Origin: an uncultured Eubacteriales bacterium
GTDB lineage: Bacteria; Bacillota; Clostridia; Lachnospirales; Lachnospiraceae
DNA length: 64,000 bases
Direction of reading: 5' to 3'
Assembly: GCA_900548855.1 (NCBI GenBank)
Contig: URMF01000001.1
Location: 62,001 to 126,000 of the forward strand
In this document: positions 8,123-17,227 of the stretch, piece after piece
Layout: each line of letters opens with the position of its first letter
Position numbering within the stretch: position 1 is the first letter of the stretch
Notes under the pieces: generated by a model
The model's database searches: none
What the model saw: only the letters and a program-made list of their open reading frames with translations
Told to the model about the DNA's origin: nothing
Made by a program: the position numbers and the translations under genes

Positions 8123-9127
8123 TTAAATCTGGTCATCTTCTCGCAAACTTTTTGCAATACTGCTTATCTTTCTTAATCTATGATTCACACCGGATTTTGA
8201 TACCGGTGGATTCAACATTTCTCCAAGCTCGGACAGATTGGCATCCGGCTCCTCCAGCCGAAGCTCTGCCAGCTGCCGCAGCGAAGCCTTCAAATATTTA
8301 AGACCTTTTGTCTTTTCAATATACTCAATATCCTCAATCTGCCTCCTGGCAGCGTTTACTGTCTTCTTTATATTGGCGGTCTCACAGTTAACCCTGCGGT
8401 TTATATCATTCCGCATATCCTTGATAATCCTGACATTTTCCATGTCCATAAGGCTCACATACGCCTCACAGATATTCAGAATATCCACTATCATAGAGCC
8501 TTCCTTCAGATAGACCACATAATATTTCTTGCGTTTCACTATCTTGGCATCTAAAGTAAAGCTGTTAATTATCTCCCGAACCACCTCTGCCATCTCCCGG
8601 TTGCGCACCACAATCTCAAAATGATATGCCTTGCTGGGGTCATTGACAGAACCCGCCGCCAGAAACATTCCCCTGATAAATGCCTTCTTACAACATTCCT
8701 TCTGTACAACCTGTTTCGGAAAATGGCAATTTTGTAAAGAAACACCTCTTAAAGACACATAGGTGATATAATCTTCCTCTATTTCTGAAAGCTCCTCCTC
8801 GTCCAGCCAGTCCTCTTCTAAATAATCCACATAATCCGACAGCTTAATGGTCTGCAGCAATCGGTCTGCCATCTCCTGGTCCCCTATTTCAATATATTTT
8901 GAGTTCCTGTTATAAAGTACTTGTTTCTCAAACAATATGTCGATGAGCCGGCAGAGCTTATCTCCAATCATGGCATTCTCCGGCCTCAAAATGAGCTTTA
9001 TCCGGTTGTCATTCAGTTCAACCTCCCCTGTGGCAAGCACCAGTGCCAGCAGCTCCGCAATCTGACAATGTCTGCTGCGGCTTGCATGTCCGCCAATCTC
9101 TTTTTTTACCTTTGTTGAAAACGACAT
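8123..9127 (-). CDS. whiA: WhiA-family DNA-binding protein
   Basis: WhiA combines a LAGLIDADG homing-endonuclease-like N-terminal fold with a C-terminal helix-turn-helix. In Bacillus it affects cell division and chromosome segregation; in Streptomyces it controls sporulation. Visible here: the family N-terminus MSFSTKVKKEIGGHASRSRHC, the central CCKKAFIRGMFLAAGSVNDPSKAYHFEI region typical of the LAGLIDADG part, and the C-terminal LRLEEPDANLSELGEMLNPPVSKSGVNHRLRKI HTH. Length is 334 residues, normal. I prefer ATG 9127 (conserved MSF start, AAAGGG upstream) to the overlapping GTG at 9133. It follows rapZ directly and precedes the crh-like gene. Confidence 0.95.
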   Translation of the reverse strand: MSFSTKVKKEIGGHASRSRHCQIAELLALVLATGEVELNDNRIKLILRPENAMIGDKLCRLIDILFEKQVLYNRNSKYIEIGDQEMADRLLQTIKLSDYVDYLEEDWLDEEELSEIEEDYITYVSLRGVSLQNCHFPKQVVQKECCKKAFIRGMFLAAGSVNDPSKAYHFEIVVRNREMAEVVREIINSFTLDAKIVKRKKYYVVYLKEGSMIVDILNICEAYVSLMDMENVRIIKDMRNDINRRVNCETANIKKTVNAARRQIEDIEYIEKTKGLKYLKASLRQLAELRLEEPDANLSELGEMLNPPVSKSGVNHRLRKISSIAKSLREDDQI

Positions 9128-9132
9128 AACCA

Positions 9133-10005
9133 CTAACCCTTTCTAACGGCATCCTTTTCAATATCCCTATGGTAAATCCTTACGCTGTACGGCAATGTCT
9201 CCATTTCCTTATATATACCATTAGCCAATGTAACCGAACGATGTTTTCCTCCTGTACAGCCAATTCCAATTACAAGACCATTTTTTCCCTCTTTAATATA
9301 GTTGGGAATCAGAAATTCCAGCAAATCAACAATTTTGTTCATAAACTCCTTTGCCTCATCATACTGCATCACAAAATCCTGGATTGCCTCATCATTACCG
9401 GTAAGAGGACGAAGCTCCAGATTATAATAAGGGTTTGGCAGGAATCTGACATCAAATACCAAATCCGCATCCCTTGGAATGCCATATTTGAAGCCAAAGG
9501 ACACTATACTCACGATAAAATTATTATACTCTGCATTTTCTATAAATATCTTATCCAGCTCTGCCTTTAATTCCCGGGTGAGAAGACTTGTGGTATCAAT
9601 AATGTAATCTGCCTCTTTCCTCAAAAAGGCAATCCGGTTCCGCTCCAGCTTAATCCCGTCCTCCACCCTTCCGTTTCTCGCCAGGGGATGATTTCTTCTA
9701 GTCTCCTTATAGCGCTTAATCAGCACATCATCATTGGAATCTAAAAATAATATCTCGTAATTATACTTGGATTCCTTTAATGCTCTTAAGCATTCCGAAA
9801 GCTGCTCTAAATATACCCCGCTTCGGATATCCACGCCAATCGCCACATTATTGATGTCATTGTCACTGGCATAGGCAATCTCTGCAAACCGCATAATCAA
9901 CTGAATCGGAAGATTATCCACACAAAAATACCCAATATCCTCTAATGTCCTTAATGTTGTACTTTTACCGGCACCGCTCATACCGGTCACAATCACAAAC
10001 CGCAT
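9133..10005 (-). CDS. rapZ: RapZ/YvcJ family RNase adapter / P-loop nucleotide-binding protein
   Basis: 290 residues. The N-terminal P-loop kinase-like domain has Walker A GMSGAGKST (residues about 8-16) and the VDNLP motif. The C-terminal half has the RapZ signature LVIGIGCTGGKHRSV near residue 245. In E. coli RapZ guides RNase E to GlmZ; in Bacillus the orthologue YvcJ has GTPase activity and affects competence. It lies 21 bases downstream of murB and its stop overlaps the whiA start region, so the genes are probably co-transcribed. In Bacillus glmR (yvcK) lies between rapZ and whiA; here it is absent. Confidence 0.95.
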   Translation of the reverse strand: MRFVIVTGMSGAGKSTTLRTLEDIGYFCVDNLPIQLIMRFAEIAYASDNDINNVAIGVDIRSGVYLEQLSECLRALKESKYNYEILFLDSNDDVLIKRYKETRRNHPLARNGRVEDGIKLERNRIAFLRKEADYIIDTTSLLTRELKAELDKIFIENAEYNNFIVSIVSFGFKYGIPRDADLVFDVRFLPNPYYNLELRPLTGNDEAIQDFVMQYDEAKEFMNKIVDLLEFLIPNYIKEGKNGLVIGIGCTGGKHRSVTLANGIYKEMETLPYSVRIYHRDIEKDAVRKG

Positions 10006-10025
10006 ACCCTGCCTTCATTCTCCTT

Positions 10026-10934
10026 CTATCTGCCCGTCAGCTTAATCTCAGGCTCCAGCTCCACCTGAAACCTGTCGTATACCTTTTCCCTGACATCCTG
10101 AATCAGCTGTAAAACATCCGCTGCCGTTGCACCGCCCTTATTAATGACAAACCCACAATGTTTTTCGGAAACCTGTGCGCCTCCTACACTGTAGCCCTGA
10201 AGTCCTGCATCCATAATCAGCTTCCCTGCAAAATACCCCTCCGGCCGCTTAAATGTAGAGCCTGCACTCGGAAACTCCAAAGGCTGTTTTGTCCGTCTGG
10301 CAACTGCCAGCTCTTCCATTCTCGCTGCAATCGCTTCCCTGTCGCCCTGCTGTAATGCAAGAACTGCACCCAGTACAATATAGCCCTTTTCTTCCACAAT
10401 GCTATGGCGGTATCCAAATTCCATTTCTTCTCCGGTCTTCTCCAGCAGATTACCATCTGAATCCATCAGCTGAACCCTTTCCACAATATCCTTCATCTCT
10501 CCGCCATAAGCCCCGGCATTCATCATAATTGCACCGCCAAGAGTCCCCGGTATCCCTGCAGCAAACTCAAATCCTGTAAGCCCGGCATCCCGCACTGCAT
10601 TTCCCAGCATATGAAGCATGACCCCTGCCTGTGCCTTCACTATGGTTCCATCTATTGTAAAATCCGAAAAATTCCGGTAAAGCTGGATGACAACCCCATC
10701 CATCCCCTCATCACTGACCAGCAGATTGCTTCCATGTCCCAGCATAAAAAACGGAACCTTATACGCATTACAGGAAAGTACCACCTGCCCCAGCTCCTCT
10801 GCAGTCTGCGGTGTCACAAACACCTGCGCCGGTCCGCCAATACGGAATGTAGTATGTCTGGACATGGGTTCATCCATTCTCACATTCTGCTCTCCGACTA
10901 TTTTATACAATTCATTCATTAAATTCTGATTCAT
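10026..10934 (-). CDS. murB: UDP-N-acetylenolpyruvoylglucosamine reductase
   Basis: FAD-dependent reduction of UDP-GlcNAc-enolpyruvate to UDP-MurNAc in cytoplasmic peptidoglycan synthesis. The FAD-binding region shows HTTFRIGGPAQVFVTP and GHGSNLLVSDEG. The substrate domain has GIPGTLGGAIMMNAGAYGGEM and FGYRHSIVEE, and the C-terminal part PSAGSTFKRPEGYFAGKLIMDAGLQG includes the catalytic serine (AGSTF, type IIa MurB). ATG 10934 (MNQNLMNEL) is my choice. GTG 10955 and ATG 10952 are in frame, and none has a strong ribosome site. Length is about 302 residues, normal. It is the first gene of the murB-rapZ-whiA-crh-like unit. Confidence 0.94.
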   Translation of the reverse strand: MNQNLMNELYKIVGEQNVRMDEPMSRHTTFRIGGPAQVFVTPQTAEELGQVVLSCNAYKVPFFMLGHGSNLLVSDEGMDGVVIQLYRNFSDFTIDGTIVKAQAGVMLHMLGNAVRDAGLTGFEFAAGIPGTLGGAIMMNAGAYGGEMKDIVERVQLMDSDGNLLEKTGEEMEFGYRHSIVEEKGYIVLGAVLALQQGDREAIAARMEELAVARRTKQPLEFPSAGSTFKRPEGYFAGKLIMDAGLQGYSVGGAQVSEKHCGFVINKGGATAADVLQLIQDVREKVYDRFQVELEPEIKLTGR

Positions 10935-11057
10935 TCTTCTACAACCATTCATCACTTTTTATTTATACTTCAGAATCTGAAATTATATTTTATTCTCCTA
11001 CACTGCCCCATTTTCTCTCATTATATTCTATCCCTTCGTGTAAAATCAATGTAAGAA

Positions 11058-11100
11058 GTCACGAAAAAAAAGGGGAGAAACTCTCCCCTTTCGTCTTTTT
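11058..11100 (-). terminator. Terminator after the glucokinase gene
   Basis: On the minus strand AAGGGGAGAG-TT-CTCCCCTT is flanked by ACGAAA/TTTCGT and followed by a long T run. It separates the glk-side genes from murB. The A/T-rich flanks make it potentially bidirectional. Confidence 0.85.
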
Positions 11101-11116
11101 TACTAATAAATATGTT

Positions 11117-12058
11117 TTATTTTGTTAAAATAGCCTCTGCACAGCCATAGATACCTGCATCATTTCCCAGGGTTGCAAGAACAAATTTCGTATTCTTGCA
11201 TGCGTGGAATACATACTGCTGGTAATATTTCGCTGTGGTATTAAGCAATATATCTCCTGCTCTGGATACTCCGCCCCCGATTACAAATGCCTCCGGGTCA
11301 CATACACAGGCAACCGTTGCCAGCGCTTTACCCAATGTCTTACCGTGAGCCTCTACCAGTTCAAGGGCTAAATCATCCCCCTCCTTAGCTGCATCAAAAA
11401 TCTCCTTTGCGGATATATATTGTACACTCCGAAGCTTTGATGGACGATCCGTATTATTCAGCACCCGCTCTGCCATTCTAGTGATTCCGGTTGCCGATGT
11501 ATACTGCTCTAAGCATCCCTTTTTACCACAGCCGCAAACCTCGGTCTCGTCATCATTTACACAGATATGCCCAATCTCTCCGCCGGCACCATTTGTTCCA
11601 TACAGCATCTTGCCGTTGATAATAATACCTCCACCAACACCGGTTCCCAGTGTTACCATAACGATGGAGGAAAAACCTTTTCCTCCCCCCTGCCACATCT
11701 CGCCAAGGGATGCCATATTCGCATCATTTCCAACCTTTGCAGGAAGACCAAGAAGCTTCTCTACCTCTTCCTCCACGTTAAATACTCCCCAGCCAAGGTT
11801 TACGCAGCGAAGCACTGTACCGTCATCCTTCACCGGTCCAGGCACGCCAATTCCAACGCCGGTTACTTCTTCCTTATCAATGGAACGCTCTGCAAGCTTT
11901 GCCTCAATGGATGCTGCCACATCCGGCAAAATGAACCGTCCCCCTTCATCCTTACGGGTTGGAATCTCCCATTTATCCAGTAACTCTCCCTCTACCGTGA
12001 AAAAGCCAAGCTTTACTGTGGTTCCTCCAATATCCACTCCAAATACATATTTCTCCAT
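11117..12058 (-). CDS. glk: ROK-family glucokinase
   Basis: ATP-dependent phosphorylation of glucose to glucose-6-phosphate in the cytoplasm. Seen: N-terminal phosphate motif GVDIGGTTVKLG, sugar/catalytic motifs VGNDANMASLGE and TLGTGVGGGII, the ROK signature EIGHICV, and the zinc-binding CGCGKKGCLEQY typical of ROK kinases. 313 residues is the usual size. ATG 12058 is preceded by AAGGAGG at 9 bases. It lies 64 bases downstream of hprK, and both are leftward, placing sugar phosphorylation beside the catabolite-repression kinase. A mannose/fructose-kinase activity cannot be excluded, but the family match to GlcK is good. Confidence 0.92.
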   Translation of the reverse strand: MEKYVFGVDIGGTTVKLGFFTVEGELLDKWEIPTRKDEGGRFILPDVAASIEAKLAERSIDKEEVTGVGIGVPGPVKDDGTVLRCVNLGWGVFNVEEEVEKLLGLPAKVGNDANMASLGEMWQGGGKGFSSIVMVTLGTGVGGGIIINGKMLYGTNGAGGEIGHICVNDDETEVCGCGKKGCLEQYTSATGITRMAERVLNNTDRPSKLRSVQYISAKEIFDAAKEGDDLALELVEAHGKTLGKALATVACVCDPEAFVIGGGVSRAGDILLNTTAKYYQQYVFHACKNTKFVLATLGNDAGIYGCAEAILTK

Positions 12059-12122
12059 AGTGCTATATCCTCCTTACTATTCCTGTTACTGCAGGATTAT
12101 ATACTGTATTGTATTTTAAATG

Positions 12123-13052
12123 TCACTTCTTTTTATTCATATTACTGGTAACCCTGTTATAGAGCTCCTGTGCCGCATTATATCCCATTTCCTTTTGTCT
12201 GTGGTTAACTGCGGCTGACTCTACAATAATGGCGATATTACGTCCCGGGCGGATTGGAATATTGTGAGACACCACTTTGTTACCAAGGATTTCTGTATAC
12301 TGGTCTTCCAATCCCATCCGGTCATAGTTGTTATCCTTGTCCCATTCCTCCAGATTGATTACCAAATCAATCCCCTGGGTCATCTTAACACACTCAAAAC
12401 CAAACAGCGCCTTCACATCTATAATTCCGATTCCCCGAAGCTCAATAAAATGGCGGGTGATATCCGGAGAGGAACCAACCAGGGTATCATCCGATACCTT
12501 CTTAATCTCCACCACATCATCCGACACAAGGCGATGCCCACGCTTAATCAACTCCAGAGCAGCCTCTGATTTGCCAATTCCGCTTTCTCCTTTAATCAGA
12601 ACACCGACACCGTATACGTCAACCAAAACCGCATGAATGGAGATGCGTGGTGCCAGCTCCACATGAAGCCAGCGGACGGTTTCATGTACAAAGGCGGAGG
12701 TGGTGGCATTTGAGGTCAGAACCGGAACGCCATATTTTCTTCCCGCCTCAATAACAAAATCCTGTGGCTGAAGTCCCCTGCAGAATACCAAACAGGGAAT
12801 CTTATGCTGGAATAATTTATCAAAAATCAATGCACTTTCATCCCTGTCATGGATACTGCTGATATATGCATGCTCCACATTACCGCAAATCTGAATGCGA
12901 TTTGCATCAAAATGCTCAAAAAAACCGGAAAGCTGTACTGCCGGCCGGTTTATATCCGGGTCGGTAATCAAAATCTCATCTGTATTGATTTCCGGAATAT
13001 GATTGGTCAGGCTCAGCTTATCAATCAACTGTGTCAGTGTTATGGAATACAT
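12123..13052 (-). CDS. hprK: HPr kinase/phosphorylase
   Basis: Bifunctional enzyme that phosphorylates Ser46 of HPr/Crh when ATP and fructose-1,6-bisphosphate are high and removes the phosphate by phosphorolysis. Seen: N-terminal regulatory domain starting MYSITLTQLIDKLSL, Walker A GESGIGKSEAALEL near residue 155, and the C-terminal HPrK signature around ELRGIGIIDV and IPIRPGRNIAIIVE. ATG 13052 has GAGGAGG 8 bases upstream, so I reject the longer open frame. 309 residues is normal. Ser46 is present in the crh-like protein but not in the HPr encoded at 34 kb, so the crh-like protein is the likely in-window substrate. Confidence 0.95.
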   Translation of the reverse strand: MYSITLTQLIDKLSLTNHIPEINTDEILITDPDINRPAVQLSGFFEHFDANRIQICGNVEHAYISSIHDRDESALIFDKLFQHKIPCLVFCRGLQPQDFVIEAGRKYGVPVLTSNATTSAFVHETVRWLHVELAPRISIHAVLVDVYGVGVLIKGESGIGKSEAALELIKRGHRLVSDDVVEIKKVSDDTLVGSSPDITRHFIELRGIGIIDVKALFGFECVKMTQGIDLVINLEEWDKDNNYDRMGLEDQYTEILGNKVVSHNIPIRPGRNIAIIVESAAVNHRQKEMGYNAAQELYNRVTSNMNKKK

Positions 13053-13123
13053 TGGATACCTCCTCATCTCACAAAAAACTATATCCATTGTATCATACTA
13101 TGCCCGGAAACTCTAGGAGATTT

Positions 13124-14947
13124 TCATTCTTCCTCATGAAAAAAACGGTAAATTTCTTCCGCCACATGGGGAGGTATCTGTTTTACCTCTGAAAGCTCCT
13201 CCACCGTAGCATTTTTTATCTTTTCAATCTCTTTAAAATGCTGCATCAGGGCTTTCCGTCTGGCAGGCCCCACACCGTCAATATCATCCAGAATACTGCG
13301 CACCTGTTCCTTTCCCCGCAGCAGCTTATGATAGGTAATGGCAAAACGGTGCGCCTCATCCTGCAGCCTCGTAATCATTCCAAAAACCTCACTGTTCCGA
13401 GGAAAGGATATCTCCTCATTATTATAATAAAGCCCTCTTGTGCGGTGATTGTCATCCTTTACCATACCGCAGACCGGAATATGGATATCCAGCCCCTCTA
13501 ACACCTTCAAAGCCACATTGACCTGTCCCTTACCGCCATCCATCATAATCACATCCGGATAGACATCAAAACGCTCATCCGTAAAGCGTCTCGTCAAAAC
13601 CTCTTCCATGCTCTTATAGTCATCCGGCCCGGAAACGGTACGAAGCTTAAATTTCCGATATGCATTTTTTCTCGCCCTGCCCTTTTCAAATACTACCATG
13701 GACGCCACGGACTGGTAACCGCTCGTGTTGGATATATCAAATGCCTCCAGACGGTCCGCACAAGACAGTCCCAGCATTTTCGCAAGCTCATTTGCGGCAC
13801 CAACCGTGCGCGCCTCTTCCCGCCTAAGCTTCTCCAAATCCCTGGACAACACTACCTTGGCATTTTCTCTGGCAAGGTCAATCAATTTGGACTTTTCCCC
13901 TTTTACCGGAGTAATGATATGCACTCTGCCTCCCCGGCGCTCTCCAAGCCACTGCTCTAACAGTTTCTGCTCCTCCACTGCAAATTCCGTCAGTAATTCA
14001 TTGGGTACAAAAGGTGTTCCGTTATAATACTGCTTAATAAAGGTCTCCATTATCTGGGAACCGCTGTCCTGCCCAGACTGCTCAATGTGAAAGTGTTCTC
14101 TTCCAAGAAGCTTCCCGTCCCTGACAAAAAAAACGGATACTACTGTTTCCTCCTCTTTTCTTGCCATGGCAATGACATCCCGGTCAACCCCACCGGTTTT
14201 CACCACCCGCTGGGAGCCTGTCACATGCTCCACGCTGGCAATCAAGTCCCGGTATTCTGCCGCCTCTTCAAATGCATATTCTGCGGCCTTTTCCTTCATT
14301 TTATGTTCTAACTGTGCTAATACCTTTTTATAATCTCCATTCAGAAAAGCAAGCAAGCGGTTAATCCGCTCCCCATACTCTTCCTTTGAAATATATCCCT
14401 GGCAGGGTCCGGCACACTGCTTCATCTGATAATAGAGGCAGGGTCTGCCCACACCGATTTCTTTTGGCAATGACTTACTACAAGTACGAATACCGTATAG
14501 TTTCTGTACTAACTCAATGGTATCCTTCACTGCTGTAGCACTGGTATATGGTCCAAAATATTTTGCTCCATCCCGCCGCATCTGTCGCGCAAAAAGAACC
14601 CTCGGAAAATCCTCCTGTACTGTTACCTTCATAAACGGGTAGCTCTTGTCATCCTTGAGCATGGTGTTATACTTCGGACGGTGTTCCTTAATCAGGTTAT
14701 TTTCCAGTACTAGTGCCTCCAATTCCGAATCTGTCACGATATACTCAAAATAATCTATGAGAGTAATCATTTTCTCAATCTTTGGTCCACGGTTGTTTAT
14801 TTTCCGGAAATACGAACTAACCCGCCGTTTTAAATTGATTGCCTTGCCGACATAAATAATTTCATCATTGTCTGCATGCATCAAGTAAACGCCGGGCTGG
14901 TCCGGGAGTTTCTTCAATTCTTCCTTTAAGTCGAATCCTTCTTTCAT
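13124..14947 (-). CDS. uvrC: Excinuclease ABC subunit C
   Basis: Nuclease that makes both incisions in UvrABC nucleotide excision repair. Domains in order: GIY-YIG 3' nuclease (PGVYLMHADNDEIIYVGKA, residues about 18-90), Cys-rich stretch (CLYYQMKQCAGPCQG), UVR domain (near 205-240), RNase H-like 5' nuclease (EAFDISNTSGYQSVASMVVF ... DVIMMDGGKGQVN) and C-terminal HhH (ILDDIDGVGPARRKALMQHF). 607 residues, full length. It follows ftsH by 38 bases and precedes hprK by 71 bases. ATG 14947 has GAGGAAG upstream. Confidence 0.97.
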   Translation of the reverse strand: MKEGFDLKEELKKLPDQPGVYLMHADNDEIIYVGKAINLKRRVSSYFRKINNRGPKIEKMITLIDYFEYIVTDSELEALVLENNLIKEHRPKYNTMLKDDKSYPFMKVTVQEDFPRVLFARQMRRDGAKYFGPYTSATAVKDTIELVQKLYGIRTCSKSLPKEIGVGRPCLYYQMKQCAGPCQGYISKEEYGERINRLLAFLNGDYKKVLAQLEHKMKEKAAEYAFEEAAEYRDLIASVEHVTGSQRVVKTGGVDRDVIAMARKEEETVVSVFFVRDGKLLGREHFHIEQSGQDSGSQIMETFIKQYYNGTPFVPNELLTEFAVEEQKLLEQWLGERRGGRVHIITPVKGEKSKLIDLARENAKVVLSRDLEKLRREEARTVGAANELAKMLGLSCADRLEAFDISNTSGYQSVASMVVFEKGRARKNAYRKFKLRTVSGPDDYKSMEEVLTRRFTDERFDVYPDVIMMDGGKGQVNVALKVLEGLDIHIPVCGMVKDDNHRTRGLYYNNEEISFPRNSEVFGMITRLQDEAHRFAITYHKLLRGKEQVRSILDDIDGVGPARRKALMQHFKEIEKIKNATVEELSEVKQIPPHVAEEIYRFFHEEE

Positions 14948-14985
14948 ACATCTTCCTCAGTCCATCACTAAAATATAAAAGTGAT

Positions 14986-16896
14986 TCAGACGAATTCTTC
15001 TCCCTCTGTAGCTGCCTTCAGAGCCGTACCTGTCATTTCCTCAAATATCTTCATAAACTCTTTACCCGTAATAGTTTCCTTTTCAATCAGATGCTGTGCA
15101 AGAGCATCCAGCAGGGATACGTTTTCTATCAGAAGATTATAGGCTTTTTCATAAGCAGCTTTTATTACCTTGCGAATCTCGTCATCAATTTTGGTTGCCG
15201 TATCCTCCGAACAGTTCATTACCGCCCTGCCGTCCAGATAACGGTTCTGCACAGATTCCAGTGCCACCATACCAAATTCATCCGACATACCATACATCGT
15301 AATCATGCTCCGCGCCATTTTTGTCGCCTGCTCTATATCGTTTGAGGCTCCGGTTGTAACAGATGGAAATTTAATAGCCTCTGCTGCACGTCCGGCAAGA
15401 AAGGTAACAATATCTTCTTCCATCTCCGCCTTGGTATTTAAATATTTTTCTTCCTCCGGCACCTGCATAACGTAACCCAAGGAGCCCATGGTTCTTGGAA
15501 TAATCGTAATCTTCTGAACCGGCTCCGTATGCTTTTGCAACGCAATACACAGAGCATGACCGGTCTCATGGTACGCAACAATTTCTTTTTCCTTTTTGCT
15601 GAGGATTCTGTCCTTTTTCTCCTTACCCGCAAAGACCACCTCAATGGACTCGAACAGGTCAGCCTGACTGACAAATTCCCGCCCAGCTTTCACTGCTGCC
15701 AATGCCGCTTCATTAATAATGTTGGCAAGATCTGCCCCCACAGCTCCGGAGGTTGCAAGAGCAAGCTCCTTAAAATCAACTGTTTCATCCATCTTAACAT
15801 TCTTTGCATGTACCTTTAAGGTTTCGATACGCCCCTTCAAGTCCGGTTTTTCCACTATAACACGCCGGTCAAAGCGTCCCGGGCGAAGCAATGCCTTATC
15901 CAAAACCTCCGGACGGTTTGTAGCCGCCAGAATAACAATACCCTTAGAAGTATCAAAGCCATCCATTTCCGAAAGAAGCTGGTTTAAGGTCTGTTCCCTC
16001 TCGGAGTCACCGCCGCCATATTTGCTGTCACGGCTCCTGCCAATGGCATCAATCTCATCAATAAATATAATACAAGGTGCCACAGAATTTGCCTGCTTAA
16101 ACAAATCCCTAACCCGTGATGCACCAACACCTACATATAACTCTACGAAATCCGAACCGGAAAGGGAGAAAAATGGCACATTTGCCTCTCCTGCCACCGC
16201 CTTGGCAAGCAGTGTCTTACCGGTTCCGGGAGGTCCTACCAGCAGGGCACCCTTCGGAAGCTTTGCACCGATTTCCAGATACCGTTTGGGATTATGCAAA
16301 AAATCTACCATTTCCTTCAGAGATTCCTTGGACTCCTCCTGTCCCGCCACATCTGCAAAAGTTATACCTGTTTCTCTTTCCATATACATTTTTGCATTGC
16401 TTTTCCCAACGCCCATCATTCCGCCACTCTTGCTCATGGAGCGCATAAACAGCCATATTATTAAATAAAATACACCAAACATCAATACCCACGACAATAC
16501 ATTGCCTATCATCGCAGAACCACTCTCATCCACCGCAGTGTAATCCAGCTCACCTTTTTCCTTCGCCGCCTCCAAACGGTCTACCAAATCAATATCTGAA
16601 ATCCGGATTGCAACATAACTTTTCTTTTTACCGGATTTTGCCTTTTCCTTCGGTATCACCTCAACGGTAGAGCTGTAAATCTTAACGGACTCTACTTTAC
16701 CCTCATCCAGCATGGTTAAAAATTCACTATAGGAAATCTCCTCCTGCTGGCTGGTCTGATAACTGCTATAGGCATAGAAAAACAGCAATGTCAGTCCAAT
16801 GGACACAATCAGCATAAACAAAAAGCTTCTGTTAGGCGACTTTTTGCCATTATTGTTCGGATTATTCTCATTATTCTGATTTTTATTTTCTTCCAA
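14986..16896 (-). CDS. ftsH: ATP-dependent zinc metalloprotease FtsH (first copy)
   Basis: Membrane-bound AAA+ protease that degrades misfolded membrane proteins and short-lived regulators. Order: Asn-rich cytoplasmic start, TM1 (FLFMLIVSIGLTLLFFYAY), extracytoplasmic domain, TM2 (VLSWVLMFGVFYLIIWLFM), Walker A GPPGTGKT, Walker B IIFIDEIDA, SRH region ATNRPEVLDKALLRPGRFDR, zinc site HETGH (HExxH) and the downstream Asp region. 636 residues, normal. A second FtsH with HEAGH starts beyond the right edge. The divergent neighbour is pyrG. A sigma-A promoter lies about 35 bases upstream of the start, and GGAGG precedes the ATG. Confidence 0.97.
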   Translation of the reverse strand: MEENKNQNNENNPNNNGKKSPNRSFLFMLIVSIGLTLLFFYAYSSYQTSQQEEISYSEFLTMLDEGKVESVKIYSSTVEVIPKEKAKSGKKKSYVAIRISDIDLVDRLEAAKEKGELDYTAVDESGSAMIGNVLSWVLMFGVFYLIIWLFMRSMSKSGGMMGVGKSNAKMYMERETGITFADVAGQEESKESLKEMVDFLHNPKRYLEIGAKLPKGALLVGPPGTGKTLLAKAVAGEANVPFFSLSGSDFVELYVGVGASRVRDLFKQANSVAPCIIFIDEIDAIGRSRDSKYGGGDSEREQTLNQLLSEMDGFDTSKGIVILAATNRPEVLDKALLRPGRFDRRVIVEKPDLKGRIETLKVHAKNVKMDETVDFKELALATSGAVGADLANIINEAALAAVKAGREFVSQADLFESIEVVFAGKEKKDRILSKKEKEIVAYHETGHALCIALQKHTEPVQKITIIPRTMGSLGYVMQVPEEEKYLNTKAEMEEDIVTFLAGRAAEAIKFPSVTTGASNDIEQATKMARSMITMYGMSDEFGMVALESVQNRYLDGRAVMNCSEDTATKIDDEIRKVIKAAYEKAYNLLIENVSLLDALAQHLIEKETITGKEFMKIFEEMTGTALKAATEGEEFV

Positions 16897-16928
16897 CTTT
16901 TTATCCTCCTGTTATTTTAACAGTATCT

Positions 16929-16957
16929 ATTATAAGAGGAATTTCTAAAATACGCAA
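16929..16957 (-). promoter_or_regulatory. Sigma-A promoter of ftsH
   Basis: On the minus strand, TTGCGT, 17 bases, TATAAT. It is the best candidate for the ftsH(-uvrC-hprK-glk) transcript. Confidence 0.65.
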
Positions 16958-17109
16958 TTGCATTTTCATGTAGATTTTGTGAAGCAGCAGGAAATATTTC
17001 CCTGCAAAAAGCTTATTCAGACTTTATACACTTTATCATTTCCTTTTATTCCGGAAATATTTCATCTTCCCTGATTAAATAAAGAAAGAAAAAATAAGAG
17101 ATTTATCAA

Positions 17110-17138
17110 TTGACTAACCCTCTTATTTCATATAAAAT
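17110..17138 (+). promoter_or_regulatory. Sigma-A promoter of pyrG
   Basis: TTGACT, 17 bases, TAAAAT. This predicts a leader of about 80 bases before the pyrG start. Together with the ftsH promoter it accounts for most of the roughly 330-base divergent gap; the remaining AT-rich sequence between 16960 and 17100 shows nothing else I recognise. Confidence 0.7.
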
Positions 17139-17227
17139 AAAGTCTATGTATGTCAATGTACACGAATATTTGTATAAAAGAAAACAAACATTATAATGAA
17201 AACCAAATTAGCACGGAGGAGAAATAT

